A DNA stretch of 64,000 nt from Pseudomonas orientalis. GTDB taxonomy: Bacteria > Pseudomonadota > Gammaproteobacteria > Pseudomonadales > Pseudomonadaceae. This document shows positions 21,285 through 29,945 of this stretch, piece after piece. Position 1 is the stretch's first letter, and each line of letters starts with the position of its first letter. The position numbers and the translations under genes were made by a program. The notes beneath the pieces are model-generated. The model searched no databases, was not told where the DNA came from, and worked only from the letters and a program-made list of their open reading frames with translations. The stretch covers positions 618,501 to 682,500 of the forward strand of contig NZ_CP094351.1 of NCBI RefSeq assembly GCF_022807995.1, given 5' to 3'.

Positions 21285-22174
21285 TGAGCGCGCGCTACCA
21301 GATTTTCCACGACACCCATTATCACTACGACAGCCCGGTTTCCCTGGCCCAGCAACTGGCGCACTTGTGGCCGCGGCCCTGTGCGTGGCAACGGTGCACC
21401 TGGCAGACCCTGGATATCAGCCCGCAGCCCTCTTCACGCCGCGACGAGCTGGACGTGTTCGGCAACCCGATCACGCGGCTGGCGTTCGAGCGTCCCCATG
21501 ATGAACTGCTGGTCAATGCCGGGCTGACCGTGGAAGTGCTGGCGCGACCCGCACTGGACCTGCGGCAATCGCCGGCGTGGGACCGCACCCGCGACAGCTT
21601 TACCTACAGCAGCCAACCGCTGTCACTGGACATCATCGAAGCCTGCCGCTATCGCTTCGAATCGCCTTACGTGCATTTGAAACAAACCTTCGTCGAGTTC
21701 TCCGAGAGCTGCTTTGCGCCTGGCGAGCCCCTGTTGATAGGCGTGCAGGCGCTGATGCAAAAGATCTTCAGCGAATTCACCTTCGATGCCGAAGCCACTC
21801 AGGTCGCCACGCCGCTGGTGGAAGTGCTGGAGCGCCGTCGCGGCGTGTGCCAGGACTTCGCCCACCTGATGCTCGCCTGCCTGCGCTCGCGAGGCCTGGC
21901 GGCGCGTTATATCAGCGGCTACCTGCTCACCCAGCCGCCGCCCGGCCAGCCACGGCTGATCGGTGCCGATGCGTCGCATGCGTGGGTGTCCGTGTTTTGT
22001 CCGGTGTCGGGTTGGGTGGATTTCGATCCGACGAACAACGTGCAGCCGGCGCTGGAGCACATCACCCTGGCGTGGGGCCGGGACTTTTCCGATGTGTCGC
22101 CGTTGCGGGGGGTGATATTGGGAGGTGGGAGCCATGACCCGGAAGTGCGGGTGACGGTGATGCCGCTGGAATGA
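21284..22174 (+). CDS. Transglutaminase-like cysteine protease of the amidoligase cluster
   Basis: 296 residues from ATG 21284 (an in-frame GTG sits three bases upstream). A short N-terminal beta domain (YQIFHDTHYHYDSPVS) is typical of bacterial transglutaminase N-domains. The catalytic triad is visible: C189 (RRGVCQDFAH), H232 (ASHAWVSVF) and D248 (VDFDPTNN). Such proteins usually act as peptidases rather than crosslinkers; here it would cut or transfer the product of the ATP-grasp partner. Coupled to the previous gene by the TGATG junction. Confidence 0.9.
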   Translation: MSARYQIFHDTHYHYDSPVSLAQQLAHLWPRPCAWQRCTWQTLDISPQPSSRRDELDVFGNPITRLAFERPHDELLVNAGLTVEVLARPALDLRQSPAWDRTRDSFTYSSQPLSLDIIEACRYRFESPYVHLKQTFVEFSESCFAPGEPLLIGVQALMQKIFSEFTFDAEATQVATPLVEVLERRRGVCQDFAHLMLACLRSRGLAARYISGYLLTQPPPGQPRLIGADASHAWVSVFCPVSGWVDFDPTNNVQPALEHITLAWGRDFSDVSPLRGVILGGGSHDPEVRVTVMPLE

Positions 22175-22192
22175 TCGTGCTTGAGGTGCGCC

Positions 22193-22240
22193 GGGACGCG
22201 GAGCGTCCCAGGCTGCATTCCCACGCAGAGCGTGGGAATG
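22193..22240. terminator. Two adjacent hairpins between convergent genes
   Basis: GGGACGC-GGA-GCGTCCC (22193-22209) and CATTCCCACGC-AGA-GCGTGGGAATG (22216-22240) are perfect stem-loops between the transglutaminase gene and the convergent small gene. They lack a clear T-run, but the position suggests a bidirectional transcript end. Similar 'GCAGAGCGTGGGAA' hairpins recur in Pseudomonas intergenic regions. Confidence 0.6.
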
Positions 22241-22245
22241 ATCGA

Positions 22246-22428
22246 TTATTCAGCCGGATCTTTTGGTGTTTCAGTGTCGTCGCCGGTTTCTTCAGCATCG
22301 ACGTCCGGGTTCAGTGCGCCCGCTTCTTCATCTGCAGCGGCTTTCTTGCGTTGCAGCTTTTCCTCTTTCTTCTGTTCCTTGGCCAAGTCTCTCTGACGTT
22401 TGGCGAAGGAGTAATTAGGTTTGGCCAT
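22246..22428 (-). CDS. Small highly charged hypothetical protein
   Basis: 60 residues from ATG 22428, chosen for the AGAGGA site just upstream; the frame is open further 5'. The sequence begins MAKPNYSFAKRQRDLAKEQK, has a Lys/Arg/Glu-rich helical first half and an acidic, disordered second half (NPDVDAEETGDDTETPKDPAE). No function is assigned. The composition fits a nucleic-acid-associated or intrinsically disordered small protein. It is convergent with the amidoligase operon. Confidence 0.65.
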   Translation of the reverse strand: MAKPNYSFAKRQRDLAKEQKKEEKLQRKKAAADEEAGALNPDVDAEETGDDTETPKDPAE

Positions 22429-22516
22429 GGGCGATCCTCTAGGGTCGAAGGTGAGGGTGGGCGGCGCGCGGCTGCCTTGGGTCGCTATGGTAGCAGCTTC
22501 GCAGCGCGCTTGGCCT

Positions 22517-22573
22517 TCACTTACCGCTGGCGTAGGCGGCAAACAGGCCGTTGAACAGTTGATTGAGGTGCAT
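22517..22573 (-). CDS. 18-codon micro-ORF upstream of the small charged protein
   Basis: ATG 22573 to TGA 22517 encodes MHLNQLFNGLFAAYASGK, preceded by a TTGGAG ribosome site at good spacing. It lies 88 bases upstream of the small charged gene on the same strand. It may be a leader peptide or a real microprotein; there is no coding-potential test at this length, so the call is tentative. Confidence 0.3.
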   Translation of the reverse strand: MHLNQLFNGLFAAYASGK

Positions 22574-22761
22574 GGCGCGGGCTCCAAGGGGGGATGGGCC
22601 GATCATATCCGTTTGCCGTGGAGGCGGATGTTAGATTGTGTTGATCAGCCTGATAGCCTAAAGTTGTATACAATCTGTTGACGCAGATCATAAGAACTTA
22701 AGCCTGCTTGAGGCACCCTTTGTCGCAATACGCGTTTTCCAACCCTGCCCTGGAGATTCAC

Positions 22762-23208
22762 ATGTTCGCCAAACTCGTTGCTGTTTCCCTGCTGACTCTG
22801 GCTAGCGGCCAGTTGCTTGCTGCAGAGTGCAAGGTCACTGTCGACTCCACCGACCAGATGTCTTTCAACACCAAAGCGATTGAAATCGACAAGAGCTGCA
22901 AGCAGTTCACCGTCGAGCTGACTCACTCCGGCAACCTGCCGAAAAACGTCATGGGCCATAACTGGGTGCTGACCAGCGCCGCCAACATGCAGCCGGTTGC
23001 CAGCGACGGCATGGCCGCAGGGGTTGACAAAAACTACCTCAAGGAAGGCGACGACCGCATCATCGCCCACACCAAGCTCATTGGTGCCGGCGAGAAAGAT
23101 TCGGTGACGTTCGATGTGGCGAAGCTGACGGCGGGCACGGACTACATGTTCTTCTGCTCGTTCCCAGGCCATATTTCGATGATGAAAGGCACTGTGACCG
23201 TTAAGTAA
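22762..23208 (+). CDS. azu: Azurin precursor
   Basis: Periplasmic type-1 blue copper protein that shuttles single electrons. From ATG 22762 (GGAG upstream) it has 148 residues: signal peptide 1-20 (cleaved after LLAA-type sequence) and a 128-residue mature chain starting AECKVTV, the same length as P. aeruginosa azurin. All copper ligands are present in mature numbering: H46 (GHNW), C112 (FFCSF), H117 (PGH) and M121 (MMKG); the C3-C26 disulfide pair is also visible. The frame is open 54 bases upstream but that would hide the signal peptide. A REPIN follows the stop. Confidence 0.96.
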   Translation: MFAKLVAVSLLTLASGQLLAAECKVTVDSTDQMSFNTKAIEIDKSCKQFTVELTHSGNLPKNVMGHNWVLTSAANMQPVASDGMAAGVDKNYLKEGDDRIIAHTKLIGAGEKDSVTFDVAKLTAGTDYMFFCSFPGHISMMKGTVTVK

Positions 23209-23224
23209 GACCGCGTTATCGTTC

Positions 23225-23297
23225 ATCGGGGGCAAGCCCCCTCCCACACTTGATTTGTGAGTACAGTCAATGTGGGAGGGGGCTTGCCCCCGATGGC
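23225..23297. repeat. REPIN, class 1, inward-facing geometry
   Basis: ATCGGGGGCAAGCCCCCTCC...GAGGGGGCTTGCCCCCGATGGC between convergent azu and nadE; starts 15 bases after the azurin stop and can serve both transcripts as a 3' structure. Confidence 0.92.
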
Positions 23298-23332
23298 ATT
23301 CTGGCAATCAACGCAAAACTCTCTGCCTCACC

Positions 23333-24160
23333 TCAAGGTGCAAACGGCATCACCCGCTTGTGCTCCGTCTTGCGGTACGTCTCACAGATAATCCTGAACG
23401 CCTCTTCACGCACCGGCTCACCGTGCAGGAACGCATCGATTTCGGCATAGGTCACGCCATGTGACGCTTCGTCCGGCTTGCCCGGCGACAGGTCCTCCAG
23501 GTCGGCGGTCGGGACTTTCTCCACCAGCGACTCCGGCGCGCCGAAATGCCGCGCAATCGCACGCACCTGGTTTTTCACCAGCCCGCTCAGCGGCGCCAGG
23601 TCGCAGGCGCCATCCCCGAACTTGGTGAAAAAGCCCATCACCGCTTCCGCCGCATGGTCGGTACCGATCACCAGCCCACCGCTTGCGCCGGCGATGGTGT
23701 ACTGCGCGACCATGCGCATGCGCGCCTTGGTGTTGCCCAGCACGAAATCGCGGGAGGCTGCCGGTTTGTCATCGAACGCCGCGACTTCATTGGCCAGGGC
23801 CTTGACCGCCGGGCCGATGTTGACAGTGTGGCGCTCGTCCGGCTCGATGAAGTCCACCGAAGCCTGGGCATCGAGTTCGTCGAACTGGGTTTCGTAGGGC
23901 AGGCGCACGGCGATGAAACGATAGGCCGCGTCGCCGCTGCTGGCGCGCAGTTCCTGCACCGCACGTTGCGCCAACAGGCCTGCGGTCAGGGAATCGACAC
24001 CGCCACTGATGCCCAGCACCAGCGACTTGAGCCCGGAATTGCGCAGGCAGTCCTGGATAAAGGCCACGCGCCTGGCGACTTCTGCCTCAAGGGCGGCCTG
24101 GTCTTTGAACGGCGCTTGCACCTTGAGCTGCTGCGCAATCTCACGCTGTACGGCTTGCAT
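23333..24160 (-). CDS. nadE: NH3-dependent NAD+ synthetase
   Basis: Final step of NAD synthesis: amidation of nicotinate adenine dinucleotide with ammonia and ATP. The 275-residue length, without a glutaminase domain, indicates the ammonia-dependent type. The PP-loop motif SGGVDS is at residues 52-57 ([16 protein letters not shown]), and the NaAD-binding region contains GNTKARMRM and [19 protein letters not shown]. It follows pncB on the same strand with a 3-base gap, so the two form a nicotinate-salvage operon (Preiss-Handler route). Confidence 0.96.
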   Translation of the reverse strand: MQAVQREIAQQLKVQAPFKDQAALEAEVARRVAFIQDCLRNSGLKSLVLGISGGVDSLTAGLLAQRAVQELRASSGDAAYRFIAVRLPYETQFDELDAQASVDFIEPDERHTVNIGPAVKALANEVAAFDDKPAASRDFVLGNTKARMRMVAQYTIAGASGGLVIGTDHAAEAVMGFFTKFGDGACDLAPLSGLVKNQVRAIARHFGAPESLVEKVPTADLEDLSPGKPDEASHGVTYAEIDAFLHGEPVREEAFRIICETYRKTEHKRVMPFAP

Positions 24161-24163
24161 GCT

Positions 24164-25378
24164 TCACTCCTTGCTGGATAGGGCAGGTACTTTGAACACG
24201 TGACGCAAATAGGCGACAAAATTGGGATCGGTGCAGTGGGTCTTGCCCGCTTCATCGGAAATCTTGGCGACGGGCTGGCCATTGCAGGCGGTCATTTTAA
24301 GCACGATGCTCATCGGTTCCACCCCTGGAATGTCACAGGTCAGGTTGGTGCCGATGCCAAAGCTCACATTGATGCGACCGCGCAGGGCGCGGAAAATCTC
24401 CAGGGCCTTGGGCAGCGTCAGGCTGTCGGAGAACACCAGGGTCTTGCTCATCGGCTCGATACCCAGCTTATGGTAGTGGGCGATGGCTTTTTCCGCCCAC
24501 TGCACCGGGTCGCCGGAGTCGTGGCGCAGGCCGTCGAACAGCTTGGCGAAGTACAAGTCGAAGTCGCCCAGGAACGCGTCGGTGGTGATGCAGTCGGTCA
24601 GGGCGATGCCCAGCAGGCCACGGTATTCGCGTACCCAGCAATCAAGGGCGGCGATCTGGCTGTCGATCAGGCGCGGGCCGAGTTGCTGGTGCGCCATGAT
24701 CCATTCATGGGCCATGGTGCCCAACGGTTTCATGTCGAATTCGCGGGCCAGGTGCACGTTGCTGGTGCCGACAAAGCGGCCGGGGAAGTCGTGCTTGAGT
24801 ACGCTGACCACTTCTTCCTGCACCCGGTACGAGAAGCGCCGGCGCGTGCCGAAGTCGGCCACTTGCAGCTCCGACAGTTCATCGCTGGCGGCATTCGCCG
24901 TCAGCCAGTCGAACTTGCGGTACAGCTGCTCGCGGGCCTGTTCCAGGATCACGGTCTGGTAGCGATAGCGGTTGCGCACTTCGCTGACGATGGCCAGCAT
25001 CGGCACTTCAAACAGGATCACATGCAGCCATGGCCCGCGCAGGCGGATAAACAGCTCGCCGTTCTCGATGCCGGTCTGCACGTAGCGCAGGTTGAAGCGG
25101 AACAGCCCGAGGAAGCGCAAAAAGTCCGGCTTCATAAAGCTGATGCGCTCCAGGAAGCCCAATTGGTCCGGGCTCAGGCTCAACTCGGCGAGACGCTCGA
25201 TCTGGTAGCGAATCTCCGCCAGGTACGGGCGCAGGTCTTCGCTGTTGCGGCAACGGAACTCCCATTCAACTTCCACGTTCGGGTAGTTGTGCAGCACCGC
25301 CTGCATCATGGTCAGCTTGTAGAAGTCGGTGTCGAGCAGGTTCTGCACGATGCGATCGGCAAACACACTCTCGCTCAT
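24164..25378 (-). CDS. pncB: Nicotinate phosphoribosyltransferase
   Basis: Converts nicotinate and PRPP to nicotinate mononucleotide with ATP hydrolysis, the entry step of NAD salvage. ATG 25378 (GGAGA upstream) gives 404 residues starting [24 protein letters not shown], the conserved start; an in-frame extension of 16 residues is unlikely. Diagnostic segments are [22 protein letters not shown], with the histidine that is phosphorylated in the family, and [10 protein letters not shown]. In P. aeruginosa the equivalent operon also carries nicotinamidase and an NrtR regulator, as I remember it; neither is in front of pncB here. Confidence 0.95.
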   Translation of the reverse strand: MSESVFADRIVQNLLDTDFYKLTMMQAVLHNYPNVEVEWEFRCRNSEDLRPYLAEIRYQIERLAELSLSPDQLGFLERISFMKPDFLRFLGLFRFNLRYVQTGIENGELFIRLRGPWLHVILFEVPMLAIVSEVRNRYRYQTVILEQAREQLYRKFDWLTANAASDELSELQVADFGTRRRFSYRVQEEVVSVLKHDFPGRFVGTSNVHLAREFDMKPLGTMAHEWIMAHQQLGPRLIDSQIAALDCWVREYRGLLGIALTDCITTDAFLGDFDLYFAKLFDGLRHDSGDPVQWAEKAIAHYHKLGIEPMSKTLVFSDSLTLPKALEIFRALRGRINVSFGIGTNLTCDIPGVEPMSIVLKMTACNGQPVAKISDEAGKTHCTDPNFVAYLRHVFKVPALSSKE

Positions 25379-25501
25379 AACGGGAATCTCCAGACGGGTC
25401 GACGCTGGGCGCCGGCCTTTACGCATAATTGAGGAAGGGGGCTAGTGGCGCATAGACGTGGGTCGGTTTGCCAGTGATTTTTTCAGTAAGGCCACTGGCG
25501 C

Positions 25502-25572
25502 CATCGGGGGCAAGCCCCCTCCCACACTTGGAATGCATTCCAAAAGGTGGGAGGGGGCTTGCCCCCGATGGC
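25502..25572. repeat. REPIN, class 1, inward-facing geometry
   Basis: CCATCGGGGGCAAGCC...GGCTTGCCCCCGATGG, about 70 bases, between the pncB start region and the stop of the LysR gene. Confidence 0.92.
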
Positions 25573-25585
25573 GGTAGTCCAGGCA

Positions 25586-26476
25586 CTAAATAACTTGCTC
25601 AAGCATCCACTTCACAAACGCGCGCACCTTCGGCACCTCTGCTGAATGCTCCGGATAAGCCAGATGGTAAGCATCCTGGCTCGGCATTGCATATTGCCAA
25701 GGGATCACCAGCTTGCCCTCGGCCAGTTCCTCCTCCACCAGAAAGCGCGGCAGCAGCGCCACGCCACAGCCGACCTGTGCCGCGCGAATGCACATATAAA
25801 AGGTGTCAAAGCGTGGCCCGTGATAACTGTGCTCGGTGTGCAAACCCTGGCTGGCGAACCAATCATGCCAGCCTTGGGGGCGCGAGGCGTTTTGCAGCAG
25901 CACCAGCTCGCTCAGTTGGGTGGGATCGTTGAACGGCTCCTTCGGCAGGCTCTCGGGCGAACATACAGGTACAAGCTCTTCGCTGAACAACTTCAAACTC
26001 TCGGTTCCGGGGCGTGAACCCTGGCCGAAATAGAAAGCCATGTCAGCCTTGCCCTGCAGCAGCTCATCCGGTTCCTGTTCGTTGCACAGGTCCAGATGGA
26101 TATGCGGATGGCGCAGGCGCCAACCCTTGAGGCGCGGCACCAGCCAGCGGGCGCCGAAGGTATGGGGCGTGGACACCCGCAGTACTTCGGTTTCGCCGCC
26201 GTAGGAGCGCAGGTAGTGGGTGGACATCTCCACCTGGGAGAGGATCTTGCGCACTTCCACCAGGTACAAATCGCCCGCCGGGGTCATCTGCAAGCGGCGC
26301 CGCACGCGGCGAAACAGCAGGTGTTGCAGCAACTCTTCCAGCTGCGCCACCTGTTTGCTCACCGCGCTTTGTGTGAGGTTCAGCTCCTCGGCGGCGCGGG
26401 TGAAGCTCAGGTGGCGGGTAGCGGCTTCGAAACACTGCAGCGCGGTGATCGACGGCAAATGTCTTTTGTTCAGCAC
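25586..26476 (-). CDS. LysR-type transcriptional regulator, probable regulator of amaB-amaA
   Basis: 296 residues from GTG 26476, selected by an AGAGG site six bases upstream and the normal LysR length; the frame extends 525 bases further without a plausible start. N-terminal winged helix (LPSITALQCFEAATRHLSFTRAAEELNLTQSAVSKQVAQLEELL, about 6-49, with the SAVSKQ recognition helix) and a C-terminal periplasmic-binding-like effector domain. It resembles the GcvA/AmpR-type branch. It is divergent from amaB across 154 bases; in P. putida a LysR gene occupies the same place next to amaBA. The effector is unknown, perhaps a lysine-pathway intermediate. Confidence 0.88.
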   Translation of the reverse strand: MLNKRHLPSITALQCFEAATRHLSFTRAAEELNLTQSAVSKQVAQLEELLQHLLFRRVRRRLQMTPAGDLYLVEVRKILSQVEMSTHYLRSYGGETEVLRVSTPHTFGARWLVPRLKGWRLRHPHIHLDLCNEQEPDELLQGKADMAFYFGQGSRPGTESLKLFSEELVPVCSPESLPKEPFNDPTQLSELVLLQNASRPQGWHDWFASQGLHTEHSYHGPRFDTFYMCIRAAQVGCGVALLPRFLVEEELAEGKLVIPWQYAMPSQDAYHLAYPEHSAEVPKVRAFVKWMLEQVI

Positions 26477-26630
26477 GGCGTGCCTCTTTTTATTCTTTGC
26501 ATGAGTAAATGGAATGATATCTCGCCTAATCGTCGTTTGTTGGCAAGTCTTGGGCCAGCTACAAATAAGGTCTGGATCGCCGCGTTTGCGGCGGCGCGAT
26601 TTTGTGTTTGCAGAGTTGAAGGAGTGACCC
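26477..26630. promoter_or_regulatory. Divergent lysR-amaB promoter region
   Basis: 154 bases holding both promoters. An AT-rich stretch with the partly palindromic ATTC-N16-GAAT (about 26491-26514) contains T-N11-A-type spacing, so it is a candidate LysR site. A GC-rich inverted repeat (GATCGCCGCG...CGCGATT, about 26575-26602) lies nearer amaB. No sigma-54 -12 element was accepted here. Confidence 0.35.
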
Positions 26631-28121
26631 ATGGTTGCCGCATTGCTTGACCGTCTAGGGGTAGACCCGGCGCTGTACCAGGCGGGTAAACAGCCTGTGC
26701 ATTCGCCGATCGATGGCAGCCGCATCGGCGCCGTGAACTGGGAAGGTGCCGCCGAGGTGGAGCAGCAGGTCAGTCGCGCCGAGCATGCATTCGACGCTTG
26801 GCGCAAGGTACCGGCCCCGCGTCGCGGCGAGTTGGTGCGCCAGTTCGGCGACGTGTTGCGCGAGTACAAGGCTGACCTTGGCGAGCTGGTCTCCTGGGAG
26901 GCCGGCAAGATCACCCAGGAAGGCCTGGGCGAAGTCCAGGAAATGATCGACATCTGCGACTTCGCTGTCGGTCTGTCGCGCCAGTTGTACGGCTTGACCA
27001 TCGCCTCCGAGCGTCCCGGTCACCATATGCGTGAAACCTGGCACCCGCTCGGCGTGGTCGGGGTGATCAGCGCGTTCAATTTCCCGGTCGCCGTATGGGC
27101 GTGGAACACCACCCTGGCCCTGGTGTGCGGCAATGCAGTGATCTGGAAACCCTCGGAAAAGACCCCGCTCACCGCCCTGGCCTGCCAGGCACTGTTCGAG
27201 CGCGTGTTGAAAAATTTCAAGGATGCGCCGCAGTACCTCAGCCAAGTGATTATCGGCGGCCGCGACGCCGGCGCTGCGCTGGTGGATGACCCGCGCGTGG
27301 CGCTGATCAGCGCCACCGGCAGCACCCGCATGGGGCGTGAAGTGGCGCCCAAAGTCGCCGCGCGCTTTGCCCGCAGCATCCTTGAACTGGGCGGCAACAA
27401 CGCGATGATCCTGGGCCCAAGCGCCGACCTGGACATGGCCGTGCGTGCGATCCTGTTCAGCGCCGTCGGCACCGCCGGCCAGCGTTGCACCACCCTGCGC
27501 CGGCTGATCGCCCATGAATCGGTCAAGGCAGAAATTGTCACCCGCCTCAAGGCCGCCTACGCCAAAGTGCGCATCGGCCACCCGCTGGAAGGCAACCTGA
27601 TCGGCCCGCTGATCGACAAGCATGGCTTCGACAACATGCAGGACGCCCTGGAGCAAGCCCTGAGTGAAGGCGGCAAGGTCTTCGGCGGCAAGCGCCAGCT
27701 GCAAGACCAGTTCCCCAACGCGTACTACGTGTCGCCGGCCATTGTGGAAATGCCCGAGCAGAGCGACGTGGTATGCACCGAAACCTTTGCGCCGATCCTC
27801 TACGTGATCGGCTACAGCGACTTCGCCGAGGCCCTGCGCCTGAACAACGCGGTGCCACAAGGCTTGTCGTCGTGCATCTTCACCACCGATGTGCGCGAAG
27901 CCGAGCAGTTCATGTCGGCGGTGGGCAGTGACTGCGGCATTGCCAACGTCAATATCGGCCCGAGCGGCGCGGAAATCGGTGGCGCCTTTGGCGGAGAGAA
28001 AGAGACCGGCGGTGGGCGTGAGTCGGGCTCGGATGCGTGGCGCGGGTATATGCGCCGCCAGACCAATACCGTGAACTATTCGCTGGAGTTGCCGTTGGCG
28101 CAGGGCATCACGTTCGACTGA
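26631..28121 (+). CDS. amaB: L-piperidine-6-carboxylate / alpha-aminoadipic semialdehyde dehydrogenase
   Basis: Aldehyde dehydrogenase family 7 enzyme, 496 residues, oxidising alpha-aminoadipate semialdehyde (in equilibrium with piperidine-6-carboxylate) to 2-aminoadipate with NAD+. Catalytic C286 (GTAGQRCTTLRR) and general-base E252 (ILELGGNNA) are present, as is the ISATGSTRMGREV cofactor region. The C-terminal GGAFGGEKETGGGRESGSDAW is typical of ALDH7. GAAGGAG precedes the ATG. Order lysR(-)-amaB-amaA is what I recall for P. putida, where the pair catabolises L-pipecolate made from D-lysine. Confidence 0.9.
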   Translation: MVAALLDRLGVDPALYQAGKQPVHSPIDGSRIGAVNWEGAAEVEQQVSRAEHAFDAWRKVPAPRRGELVRQFGDVLREYKADLGELVSWEAGKITQEGLGEVQEMIDICDFAVGLSRQLYGLTIASERPGHHMRETWHPLGVVGVISAFNFPVAVWAWNTTLALVCGNAVIWKPSEKTPLTALACQALFERVLKNFKDAPQYLSQVIIGGRDAGAALVDDPRVALISATGSTRMGREVAPKVAARFARSILELGGNNAMILGPSADLDMAVRAILFSAVGTAGQRCTTLRRLIAHESVKAEIVTRLKAAYAKVRIGHPLEGNLIGPLIDKHGFDNMQDALEQALSEGGKVFGGKRQLQDQFPNAYYVSPAIVEMPEQSDVVCTETFAPILYVIGYSDFAEALRLNNAVPQGLSSCIFTTDVREAEQFMSAVGSDCGIANVNIGPSGAEIGGAFGGEKETGGGRESGSDAWRGYMRRQTNTVNYSLELPLAQGITFD

Positions 28122-28127
28122 GTCCAT

Positions 28128-28213
28128 GTAGGAGGGGGCTTGCCCCCGATAGCGGTGGATCAGCTGCATATTGTTGACTGACACACTGCTATCGGGGGCA
28201 AGCCCCCTCCCAC
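28128..28213. repeat. REPIN, class 1, between amaB and amaA
   Basis: Outward geometry; begins GTAGGAGGGGGCTTGCC (the usual GTGGG reads GTAGG) and ends CCCTCCCAC. It starts 6 bases after the amaB stop and lies inside the probable operon. Confidence 0.92.
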
Positions 28214-28272
28214 ATTTGATTGGGTTCACAACTGAAAATAGCTGTTTGTTAGGTCCTCTACGGAGTCTGGCA

Positions 28273-29556
28273 ATGCCTTTACGCGAAACATGTTTATGGG
28301 AACACCTCACCCCCAATCGCCCGGATCGTGCCGCGCTCAAGGGCGAGGTCAAGGTGGATGTGTGCGTGATCGGTGCCGGCATCACCGGTTTGTCAGCCGC
28401 CATTCATTTGCTCGAACAGGGTAAAAGCGTTGCGGTGCTGGAGGCCCACCGCACCGGCCACGGCGGTTCGGGACGCAACGTCGGGCTGGTCAACGCCGGT
28501 ATGTGGATACCGCCTGACGAGATCGAAGCCGGTTTCGGCGAAACCGCAGGCAGTCAGCTCAATCGCATGCTGGGCGCGGCACCGTCGGTGGTATTCGGCC
28601 TGATCGACAAGTACAACATCGATTGCCAGTTGCGCCGCGAGGGCACCCTGCACATGGCGCATAACGCCCGCGGCGAGGCGGATCTGCGCAGTCGTGAAGA
28701 ACAATGGAAGCGCCGTGGCGCGCCGGTCGAGTTGTTGACCGGGCAGGCCTGCGAGCAGGCCACCGGCACCACGAAAATCTCCGCCGCGTTGCTGGACCGC
28801 CGCGCCGGCACCTTGAACCCCATGGCCTACACCTGCGGTCTGGCGAATGCGGCCGTCGGATTGGGCGGGCAGTTGTTCGATCATTCCCCCGTCACCCAGC
28901 TCGAGCGCCAGGGCGCAGAGTGGTCTGTACAGACCGCCCAGGGCGCGGTGCAGGCCGCACAGGTGGTGATCGCCTCCAATGCCTATACCGAAGGTGAATG
29001 GACCGAGCTGCGGCGTAATTTCTTCCCCGGTTATTACTATCAGGTGGCCTCGGCGCCGCTCACCGATGACGACGCCGGGCGCATCCTGCCTGGCGGCCAG
29101 GGTTCATGGGACACGCGCCAGGTGCTGAGCAGTATTCGCCGCGACGCCGATGGCCGCCTGTTGCTCGGCAGCCTGGGCAACGGTAACCAGAAGCCGATCT
29201 GGTTCCTCAAAGCGTGGGCCGATCGGGTGCAGCAGCATTACTTCCCCTATCTCAAATCCGTGCAGTGGCAATACACCTGGACCGGTTGCATCGCGTTTAC
29301 CCCCGATCACCTGATGCGATTGTTCGAGCCGGCGCCCGGGCTGGTGGCGGTCACCGGATACAACGGGCGCGGCGTGACCACCGGCAGCGTGGTCGGCAAG
29401 GCGTTTGCCGACTATTTGTGTCACCACAATCCTCAGTCGCTGCCGATTCCCTTTGCGCCGATGCAACCCCTGGCAGGCGCGGGCCTGCGCAGTTGTCTCT
29501 ATGAAGCGGGGTTCTCGCTGTACCACGCGGGGCAATGCCTGCGTATCGTGGTCTGA
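28273..29556 (+). CDS. amaA: FAD-dependent oxidoreductase, L-pipecolate oxidase type
   Basis: 427 residues from ATG 28273. DAO-family flavoprotein with the N-terminal dinucleotide-binding motif VDVCVIGAGITGLSAA (about 28-43) and the C-terminal FAD-contact region GLVAVTGYNGRGVTTGSVVG. It oxidises L-pipecolate to piperidine-6-carboxylate, the substrate of AmaB, probably passing electrons to the respiratory chain. The upstream open frame reads through the REPIN and is not used. The family also contains other amine/amino-acid oxidases (PuuB-like), so the substrate assignment depends on the amaB neighbour. Confidence 0.83.
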   Translation: MPLRETCLWEHLTPNRPDRAALKGEVKVDVCVIGAGITGLSAAIHLLEQGKSVAVLEAHRTGHGGSGRNVGLVNAGMWIPPDEIEAGFGETAGSQLNRMLGAAPSVVFGLIDKYNIDCQLRREGTLHMAHNARGEADLRSREEQWKRRGAPVELLTGQACEQATGTTKISAALLDRRAGTLNPMAYTCGLANAAVGLGGQLFDHSPVTQLERQGAEWSVQTAQGAVQAAQVVIASNAYTEGEWTELRRNFFPGYYYQVASAPLTDDDAGRILPGGQGSWDTRQVLSSIRRDADGRLLLGSLGNGNQKPIWFLKAWADRVQQHYFPYLKSVQWQYTWTGCIAFTPDHLMRLFEPAPGLVAVTGYNGRGVTTGSVVGKAFADYLCHHNPQSLPIPFAPMQPLAGAGLRSCLYEAGFSLYHAGQCLRIVV

Positions 29557-29945
29557 CCCGCGAAACATGACCCGAGAAAACAACGCCCGATAGCCGGTAT
29601 TTTCTTAGCCGGCTACCCATCTGTATTGGTGCAAGTCGTAGCATTCACGCACTGTAAATGTGCAGTTCCGTTACGCGCAGGGTTACAGCGCCTGGAGCTG
29701 TCGTTTATCCCTTCGGTTGCAGGTGACACCGTTCAAGGTTGTACTTTTTTCGCTTGCCGGTTGCACCTGTCGAGACTAGACGGTTGCACGTCCTTGCGGG
29801 AGGACGCGAAACGCCTGCAATAACAATGACACCGTGTCTTTTTGATGAATAAAAAAGTAATGGCACGCGGCTTGCTCTGAGCTTTCAGTGAAAGGTTTGA
29901 ATGCAAGTTGTCGTGCCAAAAATCAAAAATATCGGAGCACCACTC
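29557..29945 (+). promoter_or_regulatory. Long upstream region of the HAAT operon
   Basis: 389 bases without a gene. After amaA a 7-bp hairpin TAGCCGG/CCGGCTA (29591-29615) could end that transcript. The octamer CGGTTGCA occurs three times (about 29714, 29758, 29781), the last two as CGGTTGCAC, 23 bases apart; such direct repeats upstream of a sigma-54 promoter are candidate activator sites. The sigma-54 promoter itself is listed separately. Confidence 0.45.
29861..29876 (+). promoter_or_regulatory. Sigma-54 (RpoN) promoter of the HAAT transporter operon
   Basis: TGGCACGCGGCTTGCT is a full match to the -24/-12 consensus TGGCACG-N4-TTGCW, with GG (29862-29863) and GC (29874-29875) separated by 10 bases. 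It lies 70 bases before the start of the binding-protein gene. Confidence 0.8.

Noticed and set aside
22630..22680. Anr/FNR-like site before azurin (TTGATCAGCCTGAT)
   Set aside because: Left half fits TTGAT-N4-ATCAA but the right half has only two or three matching bases.
24200..25432. 410-codon forward frame over pncB
   Set aside because: Antisense shadow of a clear nicotinate phosphoribosyltransferase gene.
26533..26552. Possible sigma-54 element before amaB (TTGGCAAGTCTTGGGC)
   Set aside because: GG-N10-GC spacing occurs but the -12 box reads GGGC instead of TTGC.
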